From Kosakonia radicincitans DSM 16656 (lineage in GTDB: Bacteria > Pseudomonadota > Gammaproteobacteria > Enterobacterales > Enterobacteriaceae), in contig NZ_CP018016.1 of NCBI RefSeq assembly GCF_000280495.2, positions 5,518,001 to 5,582,000 of the forward strand: a stretch of 64,000 nucleotides of DNA. The letters run 5' to 3'. The number at the start of each line of letters is the position of its first letter. The stretch's first letter is position 1. Shown piece after piece: positions 55,438-64,000 of this stretch. Under the pieces are notes generated by a model. The model was given only the letters and a program-made list of their open reading frames with translations. It was not told where the DNA came from and ran no database searches. The translations under genes were made by a program, and so were the position numbers.

Positions 55438-57600
55438 TTAGACGGTTTCCAGCTTCGCATAAGCGGCCACCAGCCATTTAATACCCTGCCCCTGGAAAGC
55501 CACCTGCAAACGGCTGTGTTCACCGCTGCCTTCCATGTTCACTACCGTACCTTCGCCAAACTTCGCATGGCGCACGCGCTGGCCAAGTTTATAGCCGGTG
55601 TCGCTCTGCGCGGCTGGCGTTCCCATGCGCTGATGACTAACCGGGCGGCTGATGCTGGCGCGTAAACGCACCTCTTCCACACACTCTTCCGGCAGCTCGC
55701 CGATAAAGCGTGAAGGGCGGTGATAAACCTCTTTTCCGTACAGACGACGCGTTTCAGCGTAGGTTAGGGTCAGTTTCTGCATCGCTCGCGTCACGCCGAC
55801 ATACGCCAGCCGGCGCTCCTCTTCCAGACGACCGCCCTCATCCAGCGACATCTGGCTCGGGAACATGCCCTCTTCCATGCCAACGATAAAGACCTGCGGG
55901 AATTCCAGACCTTTTGCCGAGTGCAGCGTCATAAGCTGCACCGCATCCTGCCAGGTGTCCGCCTGCCCTTCACCCGCCTCCAGCGCGGCGTGAGAGAGAA
56001 ACGCCTGCAACGGCATTAAATCTTCATCTTCTTCGTTGTAGCTGAACTGCCGCGTGGCGGTGACCAGCTCCTCTAAGTTCTCAATACGCGTCTGGCCTTT
56101 CTCGCCCTTCTCCTGCTCGTACATCATGCGCAGACCAGAGTCGTTCACCACCCGGTCGGTTTGTACATGCAGCGGCATATCGGCCGTTTCCTGCGCCAGC
56201 GCGTCAATCAGTTCGAGGAAGCGTTGCAGGGCGCTTGCAGCACGGCCCGCCAGTGCTTTTTCCTGTAACAGCTCGCGCGTCGCCTGCCACAGCGTCAACT
56301 GACGATCGCGTGACGTCTGGCGCACAACATCCAGCGTGCGATCGCCAATGCCGCGCGTCGGCGTATTCACTACGCGCTCAAACGCGGCATCATCATTGCG
56401 GTTGGCGATCAAACGCAGATAGGAGAGCGCATCTTTGATCTCCTGACGTTCGAAGAATCGCATACCACCATAAATGCGGTACGGCATACTGGCCTGCAAC
56501 AGCGCCTCTTCCAGCACGCGCGACTGGGCGTTGCTGCGATAGAGAATGGCGCACTGCGTCAGTTGCCCACCGTTGTCCTGCCAGGCTTTGATACGGTTTA
56601 CGACAAAGCGCGCTTCGTCCAGCTCGTTGAACGCGCAATAGAGTGAAATCGGCTCGCCATCGACGCCGTCGGTCCACAGATTTTTCCCCAGCCGCCCGTT
56701 GTTGTTTTCAATCAGGGCGTTAGCGGCGCTAAGGATATTACTGGTGGAGCGGTAGTTCTGCTCCAGGCGAATGGTCTGCGCGCCGGGGAAATCTTTCAGG
56801 AAGCGCTGGATGTTTTCCACTTGCGCGCCGCGCCAGCCGTAAATGGACTGATCATCGTCGCCGACGATCATCACCTTGCCGGTGTCGCCCGCCAGCAGGC
56901 GGATCCATGCGTACTGAATGTTGTTAGTATCCTGAAATTCGTCCACCAGGATATTGGTAAAGCGTTCACGATAGTGCTGCAAAATATGCGGCTTGTTCAG
57001 CCACAGCTCATGGGCGCGCAGCAGCAGCTCGGCAAAATCCACCAACCCGGCGCGATCGCAAGCTTCCTGGTAGGCCTGATAAACTTTCTGCCAGGTCTGC
57101 TCAACCGGGTTACCGAAACTCTGGATATGATGCGGACGAATGCCCTCATCTTTCTGGCCGTTGATGTACCACATTGCCTGACGCGGCGGCCACTGCTTCT
57201 CATCCAGATTCATCGCTTTGATCAGGCGTTTCAGCAACCGGAGCTGATCTTCACTGTCGAGGATCTGGAAATCCTGCGGCAAATTGGCGTCCATATGGTG
57301 CGCACGCAACAAGCGGTGCGCCAGGCCGTGGAACGTGCCCACCCACATTCCGCCCTGTGAGGTGCTCATCAACTGACCGATACGGTGACGCATTTCCGCC
57401 GCCGCTTTATTGGTAAAAGTGACCGCCATGATCGAGTACGGCGAGCAGTTCTCCACGGTCATCAGCCAGGCGATACGGTGTACCAGCACGCGCGTCTTAC
57501 CGCTCCCCGCCCCGGCCAGCACCAGCATATTGCTGCGCTCTGCGGCTACGGCGTCGCGCTGTTTGTCATTGAGGCTGTCGAGCAGATAAGAAACGTCCAT
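55438..57600 (-). CDS. uvrD: DNA helicase II UvrD
   Basis: 720-residue superfamily 1A 3'-5' helicase for nucleotide excision repair, mismatch repair and removal of RecA filaments. Walker A AGAGSGKTR (about residues 29-37), VDEFQDTN, GDDDQSIYGWRGA, LEQNYRS and VGVTRA motifs are in order. Its length equals E. coli UvrD. It is SOS-inducible through the LexA box upstream. Confidence 0.98.
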   Translation of the reverse strand: MDVSYLLDSLNDKQRDAVAAERSNMLVLAGAGSGKTRVLVHRIAWLMTVENCSPYSIMAVTFTNKAAAEMRHRIGQLMSTSQGGMWVGTFHGLAHRLLRAHHMDANLPQDFQILDSEDQLRLLKRLIKAMNLDEKQWPPRQAMWYINGQKDEGIRPHHIQSFGNPVEQTWQKVYQAYQEACDRAGLVDFAELLLRAHELWLNKPHILQHYRERFTNILVDEFQDTNNIQYAWIRLLAGDTGKVMIVGDDDQSIYGWRGAQVENIQRFLKDFPGAQTIRLEQNYRSTSNILSAANALIENNNGRLGKNLWTDGVDGEPISLYCAFNELDEARFVVNRIKAWQDNGGQLTQCAILYRSNAQSRVLEEALLQASMPYRIYGGMRFFERQEIKDALSYLRLIANRNDDAAFERVVNTPTRGIGDRTLDVVRQTSRDRQLTLWQATRELLQEKALAGRAASALQRFLELIDALAQETADMPLHVQTDRVVNDSGLRMMYEQEKGEKGQTRIENLEELVTATRQFSYNEEDEDLMPLQAFLSHAALEAGEGQADTWQDAVQLMTLHSAKGLEFPQVFIVGMEEGMFPSQMSLDEGGRLEEERRLAYVGVTRAMQKLTLTYAETRRLYGKEVYHRPSRFIGELPEECVEEVRLRASISRPVSHQRMGTPAAQSDTGYKLGQRVRHAKFGEGTVVNMEGSGEHSRLQVAFQGQGIKWLVAAYAKLETV

Positions 57601-57637
57601 AGGTACCGTCGTGTCGTCGTCAGGAATTGAACGAAGC

Positions 57638-57703
57638 GCCCGATGGCGCTTCGCTTACCGGGCCTACGTTACCGTAGAGCGGATAAGCGTAGCGCCATCC
57701 GCC
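57638..57703. repeat. REP pair (BIME) in the uvrD leader
   Basis: Units GCCCGATGGCGCTTCGCTTACCGGGC (57638-57663) and GCGGATAAGCGTAGCGCCATCCGCC (57679-57703) face each other and can form a long paired stem. They lie between the LexA box and the uvrD start codon. Confidence 0.85.
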
Positions 57704-57710
57704 AAAAACC

Positions 57711-57726
57711 CTGGTATTTTATACAG
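57711..57726 (-). promoter_or_regulatory. LexA box (SOS operator) of uvrD
   Basis: Minus strand CTGTATAAAATACCAG, matching CTG-N10-CAG and close to the E. coli uvrD box (CTGTATATATACCCAG, from memory). The TATAAA within it may be the -10. Confidence 0.82.
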
Positions 57727-57738
57727 AACTATTGGTGA

Positions 57739-58455
57739 TTATATCAGCGTCGTGAGGGATGCCAACCGCGAAATTTCCATATGCGGTAACAAACGGCTGT
57801 CGGTTGCCTGTAGCAGATCGGTGCCTTCCGGTTTGATCCAGCATGCCTGCATGCCGCAACGGATCGCGCCCGCAACATCCGTGGTCAAATCGTCGCCAAC
57901 ATGCAGAATATCCTCTACCGCCACACCAAGGCGATCTGCGGCCAGATGGTACATGTCGCTGAACGGTTTTGAACGCCCGTCCGGCCCGGCGCGCAGCACG
58001 AATTCAAAGTAATCGCCCAGCCCGAACAGTTCCGGCTGCGCGTTACCGTTGGTGATCGCCACCAGCGGCCACTTCGTTGCCAGCCTCTTCAGCGTGTCGT
58101 GGGTTTCCTGTGGCACATCAATGCGGCTGCGCCATTTGGCAAAGTTAACCATTGAGGCCTGTGCGCCCACAGCGGCTTCCTCGACTGTCAGCCCGGCGTT
58201 CAGCATCGCCTGTTCAACAGCGCGTCGCCGCCATTCAGTAACGTCGTGATAAATCTCCGGCTCGGTTTCCCGCAGCGACTGGCGCAAACGCTTGAATTCT
58301 TCATTTTCCAGGCCGTTCAGCGCCGGATGATAGCGTTGCACAAACGCCAGCGCTTCCTGTTCGGTACGCTGGATCACCAGCCGGTTGTCGTAAAGAGTAT
58401 CGTCCAGGTCAAAAGTGATCGCGGAGATCTGACCCAATGGGCGGTAAAAACGCAT
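57739..58455 (-). CDS. yigB: HAD-family FMN phosphatase YigB
   Basis: 238-residue HAD hydrolase with the nucleophile motif [11 protein letters not shown] (about residues 14-24), VAITNGN and [10 protein letters not shown] motifs. E. coli YigB dephosphorylates FMN to riboflavin in flavin metabolism. It shares one base with the xerC stop and ends the dapF-yigA-xerC-yigB cluster. Confidence 0.94.
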   Translation of the reverse strand: MRFYRPLGQISAITFDLDDTLYDNRLVIQRTEQEALAFVQRYHPALNGLENEEFKRLRQSLRETEPEIYHDVTEWRRRAVEQAMLNAGLTVEEAAVGAQASMVNFAKWRSRIDVPQETHDTLKRLATKWPLVAITNGNAQPELFGLGDYFEFVLRAGPDGRSKPFSDMYHLAADRLGVAVEDILHVGDDLTTDVAGAIRCGMQACWIKPEGTDLLQATDSRLLPHMEISRLASLTTLI

Positions 58456-59357
58456 TATTTCCCCCGTTTGGCGCGCGGGTGCGCGGCGTCGTACACCGAT
58501 GCAAGATGTTGAAAATCGAGATGGGTATAGATTTGTGTCGTTGAAAGATTAGCGTGACCGAGCAGTTCCTGCACCCCGCGCAGATCGCCGCTCGATTCAA
58601 GCATATGTGTGGCGAATGAGTGCCGCAGTTTATGCGGATTCACGTGACTGTTAAGCCCCTGGCGGATGCCCCACTCGGCAAAACGTTTTTGCACATTACG
58701 CGCCGAAATTCGTTTCCCCAGCTTCGATAAAAACAGTGCATCCTCTTCCGCGCCAAACAGCCCACGCAGATCGAGCCAGTGCTCGATCCAGGTCACCGCA
58801 CTGCGACCAATAGGTAAGCGTCGCTCTTTGCTGCCCTTGCCCATTACCCACACTTCGCCGCTTTCCAGATCCAGATGTTTGATATCCAGATTGACCAGCT
58901 CCGAAAGACGCAGACCGGCGCCGTACATCACTTCCAGCATGGCCCGATCGCGCACGGCCAGCGGATCGTTAAGATCGATATCCAGCAGCCGGTTCACATC
59001 ATCAACGTCAATATTCTTCGGCAAATGCCGCGGCGCTTTCGGTGCCGAAATGCCCTTCGCCGGGTTTGCCGGTAGCTCGCCCTGGCTGACCATCCAGTCA
59101 AAGAAACTGCGCAGCGCCGAAAGCCGCAGCGCCAGGCTTGCCGGGCCGAGCCCTTTCCGTCGGCTGCGAACGGCAATTGCGCGCACCATTGCAGCATCAC
59201 ATTGTTGCCAGCTTTTCAGGCCGGTTTCACCGGTCAAAGCAATGATGGCATCAAGCTGACGCTGATAATTAAGCAGCGTAATGGGGCTGAGCTGACGTTC
59301 AACGCCAAGGTAGCGCAAGAATTTGCTGACGGCTGGTAACAGCGGCGAATCGCTCAT
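58455..59357 (-). CDS. xerC: Site-specific tyrosine recombinase XerC
   Basis: 300-residue integrase-family recombinase. With XerD it resolves chromosome dimers at dif, and it also resolves plasmid dimers. The N-terminal SAM-like domain lies at about 1-100. The catalytic domain has GAGLRLSE (Arg), [11 protein letters not shown] (His, Arg), [13 protein letters not shown] and the nucleophile Tyr277. It overlaps yigA by four bases. Confidence 0.97.
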   Translation of the reverse strand: MSDSPLLPAVSKFLRYLGVERQLSPITLLNYQRQLDAIIALTGETGLKSWQQCDAAMVRAIAVRSRRKGLGPASLALRLSALRSFFDWMVSQGELPANPAKGISAPKAPRHLPKNIDVDDVNRLLDIDLNDPLAVRDRAMLEVMYGAGLRLSELVNLDIKHLDLESGEVWVMGKGSKERRLPIGRSAVTWIEHWLDLRGLFGAEEDALFLSKLGKRISARNVQKRFAEWGIRQGLNSHVNPHKLRHSFATHMLESSGDLRGVQELLGHANLSTTQIYTHLDFQHLASVYDAAHPRAKRGK

Positions 59358-60061
59358 ACGCGCTCGATCCAGCGTTCCAGAAGATCCGGCAGCATCTGCG
59401 CTATCTCATCTAAAAGCTGGGTGCCCTGACCTTGCTGGTAATGGTGAACATCACGACTGCTGAACAGCACCACGCCAAGGGAACCGTCCGGCCCCATTAA
59501 TGACATGGCCACGGAGCCGATTGCTTTCGCTTCCGGCAACAGCAGCAGCAACTCCGGCCCGTTTAATGAGCCAAGATAGTGATGCTGCTGGCCTAAGCGT
59601 TGAATGCGCAACGATTCAAAGGCCTGGCGGGAGAGCGCAAGATGGGTGTAGCGGGAAGGCGCGCCCAGACGCCAGCGATCGGGAAACAGGCGGATAGTCG
59701 CGCCTGCCAGCCCCAGATCGCGCGCCCAGCGATGAAAACGGTTAAGCATCTCTTCGAGGCTGTTGGCGGATGCCAGCCGACTTTGCAGACGCAGCAGACG
59801 ATAGAATAACCCTTCGTTTGCGCTCGCCTGCTCCATCAGCAAGGTCATGTTCTCTTCCAGCACATTGATGTGATTGCGCGAGCGCGCCATGTGCCATTCG
59901 ACGAGAGAAACCGTACCGCGCACCGGGTGCGGCACGCGCATTTGCTCTACCAGCCGCGCATTGCGGATAAAGAATTCAGGATGGTGCAGCAGATATTCCG
60001 CCACCGCCTGGTCATCCAGTTCGGCCAACGGCTCCTGCTGCTCTTCTCCTATATGCTTCAT
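59354..60061 (-). CDS. yigA: DUF484 (GAF-like) protein YigA
   Basis: 235-residue protein of the DUF484 family, related to GAF domains, of unknown function. It is always found between dapF and xerC in enterics, and here it overlaps both by four bases. An N-terminal helical stretch ([17 protein letters not shown]) precedes the GAF-like part. Confidence 0.92.
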   Translation of the reverse strand: MKHIGEEQQEPLAELDDQAVAEYLLHHPEFFIRNARLVEQMRVPHPVRGTVSLVEWHMARSRNHINVLEENMTLLMEQASANEGLFYRLLRLQSRLASANSLEEMLNRFHRWARDLGLAGATIRLFPDRWRLGAPSRYTHLALSRQAFESLRIQRLGQQHHYLGSLNGPELLLLLPEAKAIGSVAMSLMGPDGSLGVVLFSSRDVHHYQQGQGTQLLDEIAQMLPDLLERWIERV

Positions 60062-60882
60062 AGATGAATAAACCCGTCATAGACATGTGCCGCCGGGCCA
60101 GTCATAAACAACGGTTGACCCGGTCCTTTCCACGCGATATCAAGCCGACCGCCCGGTAATTCAACGCGAACATTTTCGGCCAGTAAATCCTGCTGAATGC
60201 CGACCGCGACAGCCGCACAAGCGCCGCTGCCACAGGCCTGGGTTTCACCTGCACCACGTTCAAAGACGCGCAGACGAATGTGATCCCGTGAGACGACCTG
60301 CATAAAACCGATATTGGCGCGCTCAGGAAAGCGCTCATGGCTCTCCATCACCGGCCCCAGCGTTTCTACCGGCGCGGTGTCCACGTCATCAACCTGAATC
60401 ACGCAGTGCGGATTACCCATCGAAACAACGCCGCACAGTATGGTTTGCTCCGCCGCCCGCATAATATAGGTCTTTTCCGCTTTGTTGGCGCGGAACGGCA
60501 CCTGCGACGGTTCGAAGTTTGGCTCGCCCATATTGACGCGTACCAGTTCGTCTTCCGTTACGCTCAATACCATACGACCGTTCGCCGTACTGACGCGGAT
60601 ATCACGTTTATTGGTTAACCCTTTCAGGCGAACAAAGCGGGCGAAACAGCGCGCGCCGTTACCACACTGCGACACTTCACTGCCATCAGCATTGAAAATA
60701 CGGTAGTGAAAATCGAGTTCGGGATCGTAGGGAGGCTCAACCACCAGCAGTTGATCAAACCCAACGCCAAGGTGACGATCCGCCAGACGACGGATCAGCT
60801 CCGGTGAGAAAAAGACATTCTGCGTTACCGCGTCGACGACCATAAAATCGTTGCCAAGGCCATGCATTTTTGAGAACTGCAT
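60058..60882 (-). CDS. dapF: Diaminopimelate epimerase
   Basis: 274-residue cofactor-independent epimerase converting LL- to meso-diaminopimelate for lysine and peptidoglycan. The two catalytic cysteines lie in CGNGARC (Cys73) and ACGSGAC (Cys217). Two adjacent ATGs exist; the second (60882) has better spacing from GGAG and gives the E. coli length. Confidence 0.97.
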   Translation of the reverse strand: MQFSKMHGLGNDFMVVDAVTQNVFFSPELIRRLADRHLGVGFDQLLVVEPPYDPELDFHYRIFNADGSEVSQCGNGARCFARFVRLKGLTNKRDIRVSTANGRMVLSVTEDELVRVNMGEPNFEPSQVPFRANKAEKTYIMRAAEQTILCGVVSMGNPHCVIQVDDVDTAPVETLGPVMESHERFPERANIGFMQVVSRDHIRLRVFERGAGETQACGSGACAAVAVGIQQDLLAENVRVELPGGRLDIAWKGPGQPLFMTGPAAHVYDGFIHL

Positions 60883-60918
60883 CATCTACTCCAGTTGCGC
60901 GGATACAGAACGGTAGCG

Positions 60919-61122
60919 TCAGTAATTCACCTGGCTCGGAGAGCCGTCATCACCACGATCGTTGCTATCCGGAGTGCTCGGCTGGATCGTGCTGGTTTGC
61001 GTTTTGGTTGGCGGCGGCGCGTTTTTATCCGCAGGAGGAAAATAGAGCGGCCCCTTCAGACCACAACCCGTCAGGCTGAACAGAGTCAGCAGTACGGCCA
61101 TCGCGCGAAACACATCTTTCAT
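60919..61122 (-). CDS. lptM: LPS-assembly-associated lipoprotein LptM (YifL)
   Basis: 67-residue lipoprotein with signal peptide and lipobox LTGC (Cys20), followed by GLKGPLYFPP and a proline/serine/threonine-rich tail. E. coli LptM (formerly YifL) helps LptD oxidative maturation by mimicking LPS binding. It lies upstream of dapF with 36 bases between. Confidence 0.93.
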   Translation of the reverse strand: MKDVFRAMAVLLTLFSLTGCGLKGPLYFPPADKNAPPPTKTQTSTIQPSTPDSNDRGDDGSPSQVNY

Positions 61123-61259
61123 TATGAGTTGCCTGTAAGTTCGTTCTTTCTGCTTTCTATCATCGCAGGAGAAGACACAAAAGCAAGAGTTTGCTGGTTT
61201 AGGGCATCGGGAAATGTTTCGCGTTATACTGCTGCCATCATAAAAAACAGGAAAGCAGA

Positions 61260-61580
61260 ATGAACGACAGTGAATTTCATCGCCTCGCCGACAGCCTGTG
61301 GCTCACCATCGAAGAACGCCTTGATGACTGGGATGGCGACAGCGACATCGACTGCGAAATCAACGGCGGCGTCTTAACCATTAGCTTTGAAAACGGCAGC
61401 AAAATCATCATCAACCGTCAGGAACCGCTACACCAGGTGTGGCTGGCGACCAAACAGGGCGGCTACCATTTCGATCTCAAGGGTGACGACTGGGTTTGCG
61501 ATCGCAGCGGCGAAACCTTCTGGGATCTGCTGGAACAGGCCGCCACGCAGCAAGCGGGCGAAACGGTGACTTTTCGTTAA
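61260..61580 (+). CDS. cyaY: Frataxin-like iron-sulfur assembly protein CyaY
   Basis: 106-residue bacterial frataxin that binds iron and regulates the Isc cysteine desulfurase complex. An acidic N-terminal helix ([18 protein letters not shown]) and the beta-sheet core are visible. It is divergent from lptM and convergent with cyaA. Confidence 0.96.
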   Translation: MNDSEFHRLADSLWLTIEERLDDWDGDSDIDCEINGGVLTISFENGSKIIINRQEPLHQVWLATKQGGYHFDLKGDDWVCDRSGETFWDLLEQAATQQAGETVTFR

Positions 61581-61589
61581 TATTACGCG

Positions 61590-61619
61590 CCGGATAAGGT
61601 GTTAATGATTTATCCGGCA
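61590..61619. terminator. cyaY/cyaA convergent hairpin
   Basis: GCCGGATAA / TTATCCGGC inverted repeat (61590-61598, 61611-61619) in the gap between the convergent genes. It is REP-like in sequence and lacks a T-run on either side, so its terminator role is uncertain. Confidence 0.45.
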
Positions 61620-61623
61620 CGTA

Positions 61624-64000
61624 TTACGAGAAATATTGCTGCAACAGCGGCGCGTCGTTGTCCTGATTCGCCGGTGTTGCGGTGCTGATCGCCTGATTGC
61701 GGAACGGGATCACCTGCGCACGCCCTTCCGTATTCACAATCTGATAGAACTGCGGCAAGTTGAAGTTAATAAAGCTGGAACCGTAGGTGAAGCGGTCATG
61801 CGATGACGAGTAGAAACGGCTTACATCCCGCACCAGCTCCTCTTTGCTGCCTTCACAGTGATGATAGACTTCAGCGCGGTTGCTCTCATCCAGAATATAG
61901 ATGTTAAAGCCTTCTTCACCGGTCTCTTCAAAGAAGAACTGAATAATCCCTTCGCTGGCAAAACCATCCACCACCGCCGGTAATTCGACGTGATTGGTTT
62001 CAACCTGCACGGAAAGGCCATGCAGTTTGTTATGCGAAATCGCACCATAAAACTCGATCGCGTTTTCCAGCTTCTGTACCGACACATTCAGGCGTTCAAA
62101 GAACAGCCCCCAGGTCTGACCCGCCACGCGCAGCGCTTTAAAGCGACCGGTTTCCTGACGCGTACTGGAAAGACGCAGCTCAATACACTCAGAAACCAGT
62201 TGCTGGACGCGGGTTCGAATCAGGCCGCGCAGATGCTGGCTGTAGCAGAACACTTCAACGCTGTCCGGCGGCGCCGCATCCTGATGCATTTTGCCGAGAA
62301 TCGTTTTCAGCGCTTCGATCATCGCCTGCTCGCCGTTGAAATGCAGCGTACGCACCTCATTCCACGAATTACGGTAGAGCAGATCCACGCTTCCGACGAG
62401 GCAGTTTTGCTGCTCGCCGAAGCTGAAGACATCAAGCTTACGGAAGTCGAAATGCACCACCTGGTTACGAAACGCCGCAGTCGGGTCGTACTCCAGGTTG
62501 ACGATAATCGCCAGATGACGGATTTCGCACGGGCTATAGAGTGCTTTCGGGGTCGGCGCAGGCAGGCGCAGCGGGAAGTGATGCGATACATCCGCCACCA
62601 TCTCCTGCAGCTTCGCCAGATCGACCACATCATTGCCTTTAATAAACAGATGCGTGCGCGAGGTCAGCAACCCGTTAAACCAAGCCCAGGCCACCAGCTT
62701 ATTCAGATAGCGGTTATATTCCAGCGGCTGATGGCTGACGATGGAGTCCATGTTTGGCGCGCGATTGTACAGATACCAGCCAGTGCGGTTGGCGCGGCCT
62801 GGCGGAACATGAATAAAGGTTAAATTGGGTTCGGAGAGATCCGGTGAAATCTGCGGGTTCACCAGCGTTACTTTGCCCGGCAACGCCTCAAAGGCGGCAT
62901 ACAGTTTACGGGTCAACACCCCGATATCCTGCGGGCTGGCGGAAACGCTCAGATTATTACGGCGAGCGAAACGGATCAGATTGCGATAGCTCTGCATCAT
63001 CGCATCGAGCAGCTCATTGTGCGCTTCGCGTACCTGATCGATTTTCCAGTTGGCGCGATTGTCCAGCATGGCCACGCGTGCATCGTCCCAGCCCCACTCT
63101 TTTACCAACTGCGCGATCACTTCACGACGCCAGCCGACACAAGCGCGTTCACGGCTGAGCTTTTCGCACACTTTTAAGTAGAAACATCGACGCGCCAGAT
63201 CGAGACGGGTGGTGTCTTCGATAGCAACCAGATATTGCGTCACGCGTTCCAGCATCATGCAGTAGTGATCAAGACCGAAGGAGACGATCTCGCCATCATG
63301 CAGACGCTGTTTAATATCTTTCGCCAGCAGGCGCGTGTTGGGATATTCCCAGGAATAAGCTTCCAGAAGCAGGGTCTTCAACACTGCTTTGTATGGGGAA
63401 TCGATACTTTTATAGAGCTGCCAAAGGCTGGCGCCGAAGTACTCTTCCGCCGAAAGGGAACTTAAGCCGCCGAGATCCAGCCACTCATTTGGTGTCAGCA
63501 CGCCCTGCGCATAAAGCGTCATTACGTAGTCGTCGTAATGCTCTTCTTCATCGCCCGGCACCATATTCCAAAGAATACGTTTCCCGGCAAGACGCACGGC
63601 GGTGCGGTAAAATTCGTCAAGCAACAGTATATGCTGCGTCGAGCCACAATCCTCGCCGCCGAGACTGCCACTTTCGTTATGGCGGAAACGGTTTTCATCA
63701 ATCAGGAAGAAGCTCACTTCCACGCCCAGCGACGCGGCCCAGCTTTCCAGCAGGCTGCATTTTCGCTGCAACAGTTGCCGCTCTTCGTTATCAAGCCAGG
63801 ATTGATGACATACCCAGATGTCCAGATCCGAAGAGCAGCTTTGCCCAACGGATGACGTGCTACCCATAGAGTAAACGCCGGTGATCGGTAATTCGCCTTT
63901 TGGCGACTCCTGCGGCGGCAAACCACGGTGCAGTTCGAGTTCGTTCAGATAGTGAAGTTGGTTTTCATCAGGCGTGTAAAGGCAAATGCCCTGCGGAACG
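61624..64000 (-). CDS. cyaA: Class I adenylate cyclase, lacking the N-terminal part (cut by window edge)
   Basis: About 792 C-terminal residues of the roughly 850-residue adenylate cyclase that makes cAMP for CRP. The nucleotidyltransferase segment [19 protein letters not shown] is present near the window edge. The C-terminal half is the glucose/EIIA-Glc-responsive regulatory domain, ending LLQQYFS. The frame is open to position 64000 with family sequence ([14 protein letters not shown]), so the start is outside. Its product acts at the two udp CRP sites in this window. Confidence 0.97.
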   Translation of the reverse strand, partial: VPQGICLYTPDENQLHYLNELELHRGLPPQESPKGELPITGVYSMGSTSSVGQSCSSDLDIWVCHQSWLDNEERQLLQRKCSLLESWAASLGVEVSFFLIDENRFRHNESGSLGGEDCGSTQHILLLDEFYRTAVRLAGKRILWNMVPGDEEEHYDDYVMTLYAQGVLTPNEWLDLGGLSSLSAEEYFGASLWQLYKSIDSPYKAVLKTLLLEAYSWEYPNTRLLAKDIKQRLHDGEIVSFGLDHYCMMLERVTQYLVAIEDTTRLDLARRCFYLKVCEKLSRERACVGWRREVIAQLVKEWGWDDARVAMLDNRANWKIDQVREAHNELLDAMMQSYRNLIRFARRNNLSVSASPQDIGVLTRKLYAAFEALPGKVTLVNPQISPDLSEPNLTFIHVPPGRANRTGWYLYNRAPNMDSIVSHQPLEYNRYLNKLVAWAWFNGLLTSRTHLFIKGNDVVDLAKLQEMVADVSHHFPLRLPAPTPKALYSPCEIRHLAIIVNLEYDPTAAFRNQVVHFDFRKLDVFSFGEQQNCLVGSVDLLYRNSWNEVRTLHFNGEQAMIEALKTILGKMHQDAAPPDSVEVFCYSQHLRGLIRTRVQQLVSECIELRLSSTRQETGRFKALRVAGQTWGLFFERLNVSVQKLENAIEFYGAISHNKLHGLSVQVETNHVELPAVVDGFASEGIIQFFFEETGEEGFNIYILDESNRAEVYHHCEGSKEELVRDVSRFYSSSHDRFTYGSSFINFNLPQFYQIVNTEGRAQVIPFRNQAISTATPANQDNDAPLLQQYFS

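Overview
The window is a stretch of the chromosome of an enteric gammaproteobacterium (family Enterobacteriaceae). Gene content, gene order and protein sequences follow the Escherichia coli 87-90 minute region closely. EF-Tu and 16S details and a 23S gene without intervening sequences lean towards the Enterobacter/Kosakonia/Klebsiella side of the family. I cannot fix the genus by eye. Almost all of the window is core genome.

Layout. 1-6.9 kb (minus strand): the transcription/translation block rpoB (5' part), rplL, rplJ, rplA, rplK, nusG, secE and tufB, plus four tRNAs (Thr-GGU, Gly-UCC, Tyr, Thr-UGU) cotranscribed with tufB from a strong GC-discriminator promoter. 7.2-10.9 kb: an extra GNAT acetyltransferase, coaA, and birA/murB. 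11.0-16.5 kb: a complete rRNA operon (16S, tRNA-Glu, 23S, 5S) with P1/P2 promoters, boxA and tandem terminators. 16.5-20.5 kb: hemG, trkH, yigZ, pepQ. 20.6-24.0 kb: the fadBA beta-oxidation operon with a FadR operator. 24.2-26.4 kb: fre and ubiD. 26.6-29.5 kb: rfaH, tatD, tatABC. 29.6-35.0 kb: ubiquinone genes ubiB/ubiJ/ubiE, rmuC, udp with two CRP sites. 35.3 kb: dlhH. 36.1-42.0 kb: an accessory chaperone-usher operon of the FGL (Afa/Dra/Saf/Caf) type inserted between dlhH and metE. 42.0-64 kb: metE/metR, bioP, yigL, pldB, rhtB/rhtC, recQ, pldA, yigI, rarD, corA with a leader peptide candidate, uvrD with a LexA box, yigB, xerC, yigA, dapF, lptM, cyaY and the 3' part of cyaA.

Two things stand out. 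First, the rRNA operon joins hemG (the neighbour of rrnA in E. coli) directly to murB (the neighbour of rrnB in E. coli) and carries the rrnB-type tRNA-Glu spacer. The roughly 130 kb that separates these two operons in E. coli is absent from this position, which suggests rrn-mediated rearrangement or a misassembly through the repeat. Second, the fimbrial island encodes a two-cysteine FGL chaperone, an 860-residue usher, an AfaD-like subunit lacking both expected cysteines, and two tandem cysteine-free major-subunit paralogues of identical length. Mobile short repeats (two ERIC elements and two REP pairs) sit in intergenic regions, two of them inside the predicted leaders of metE and uvrD.
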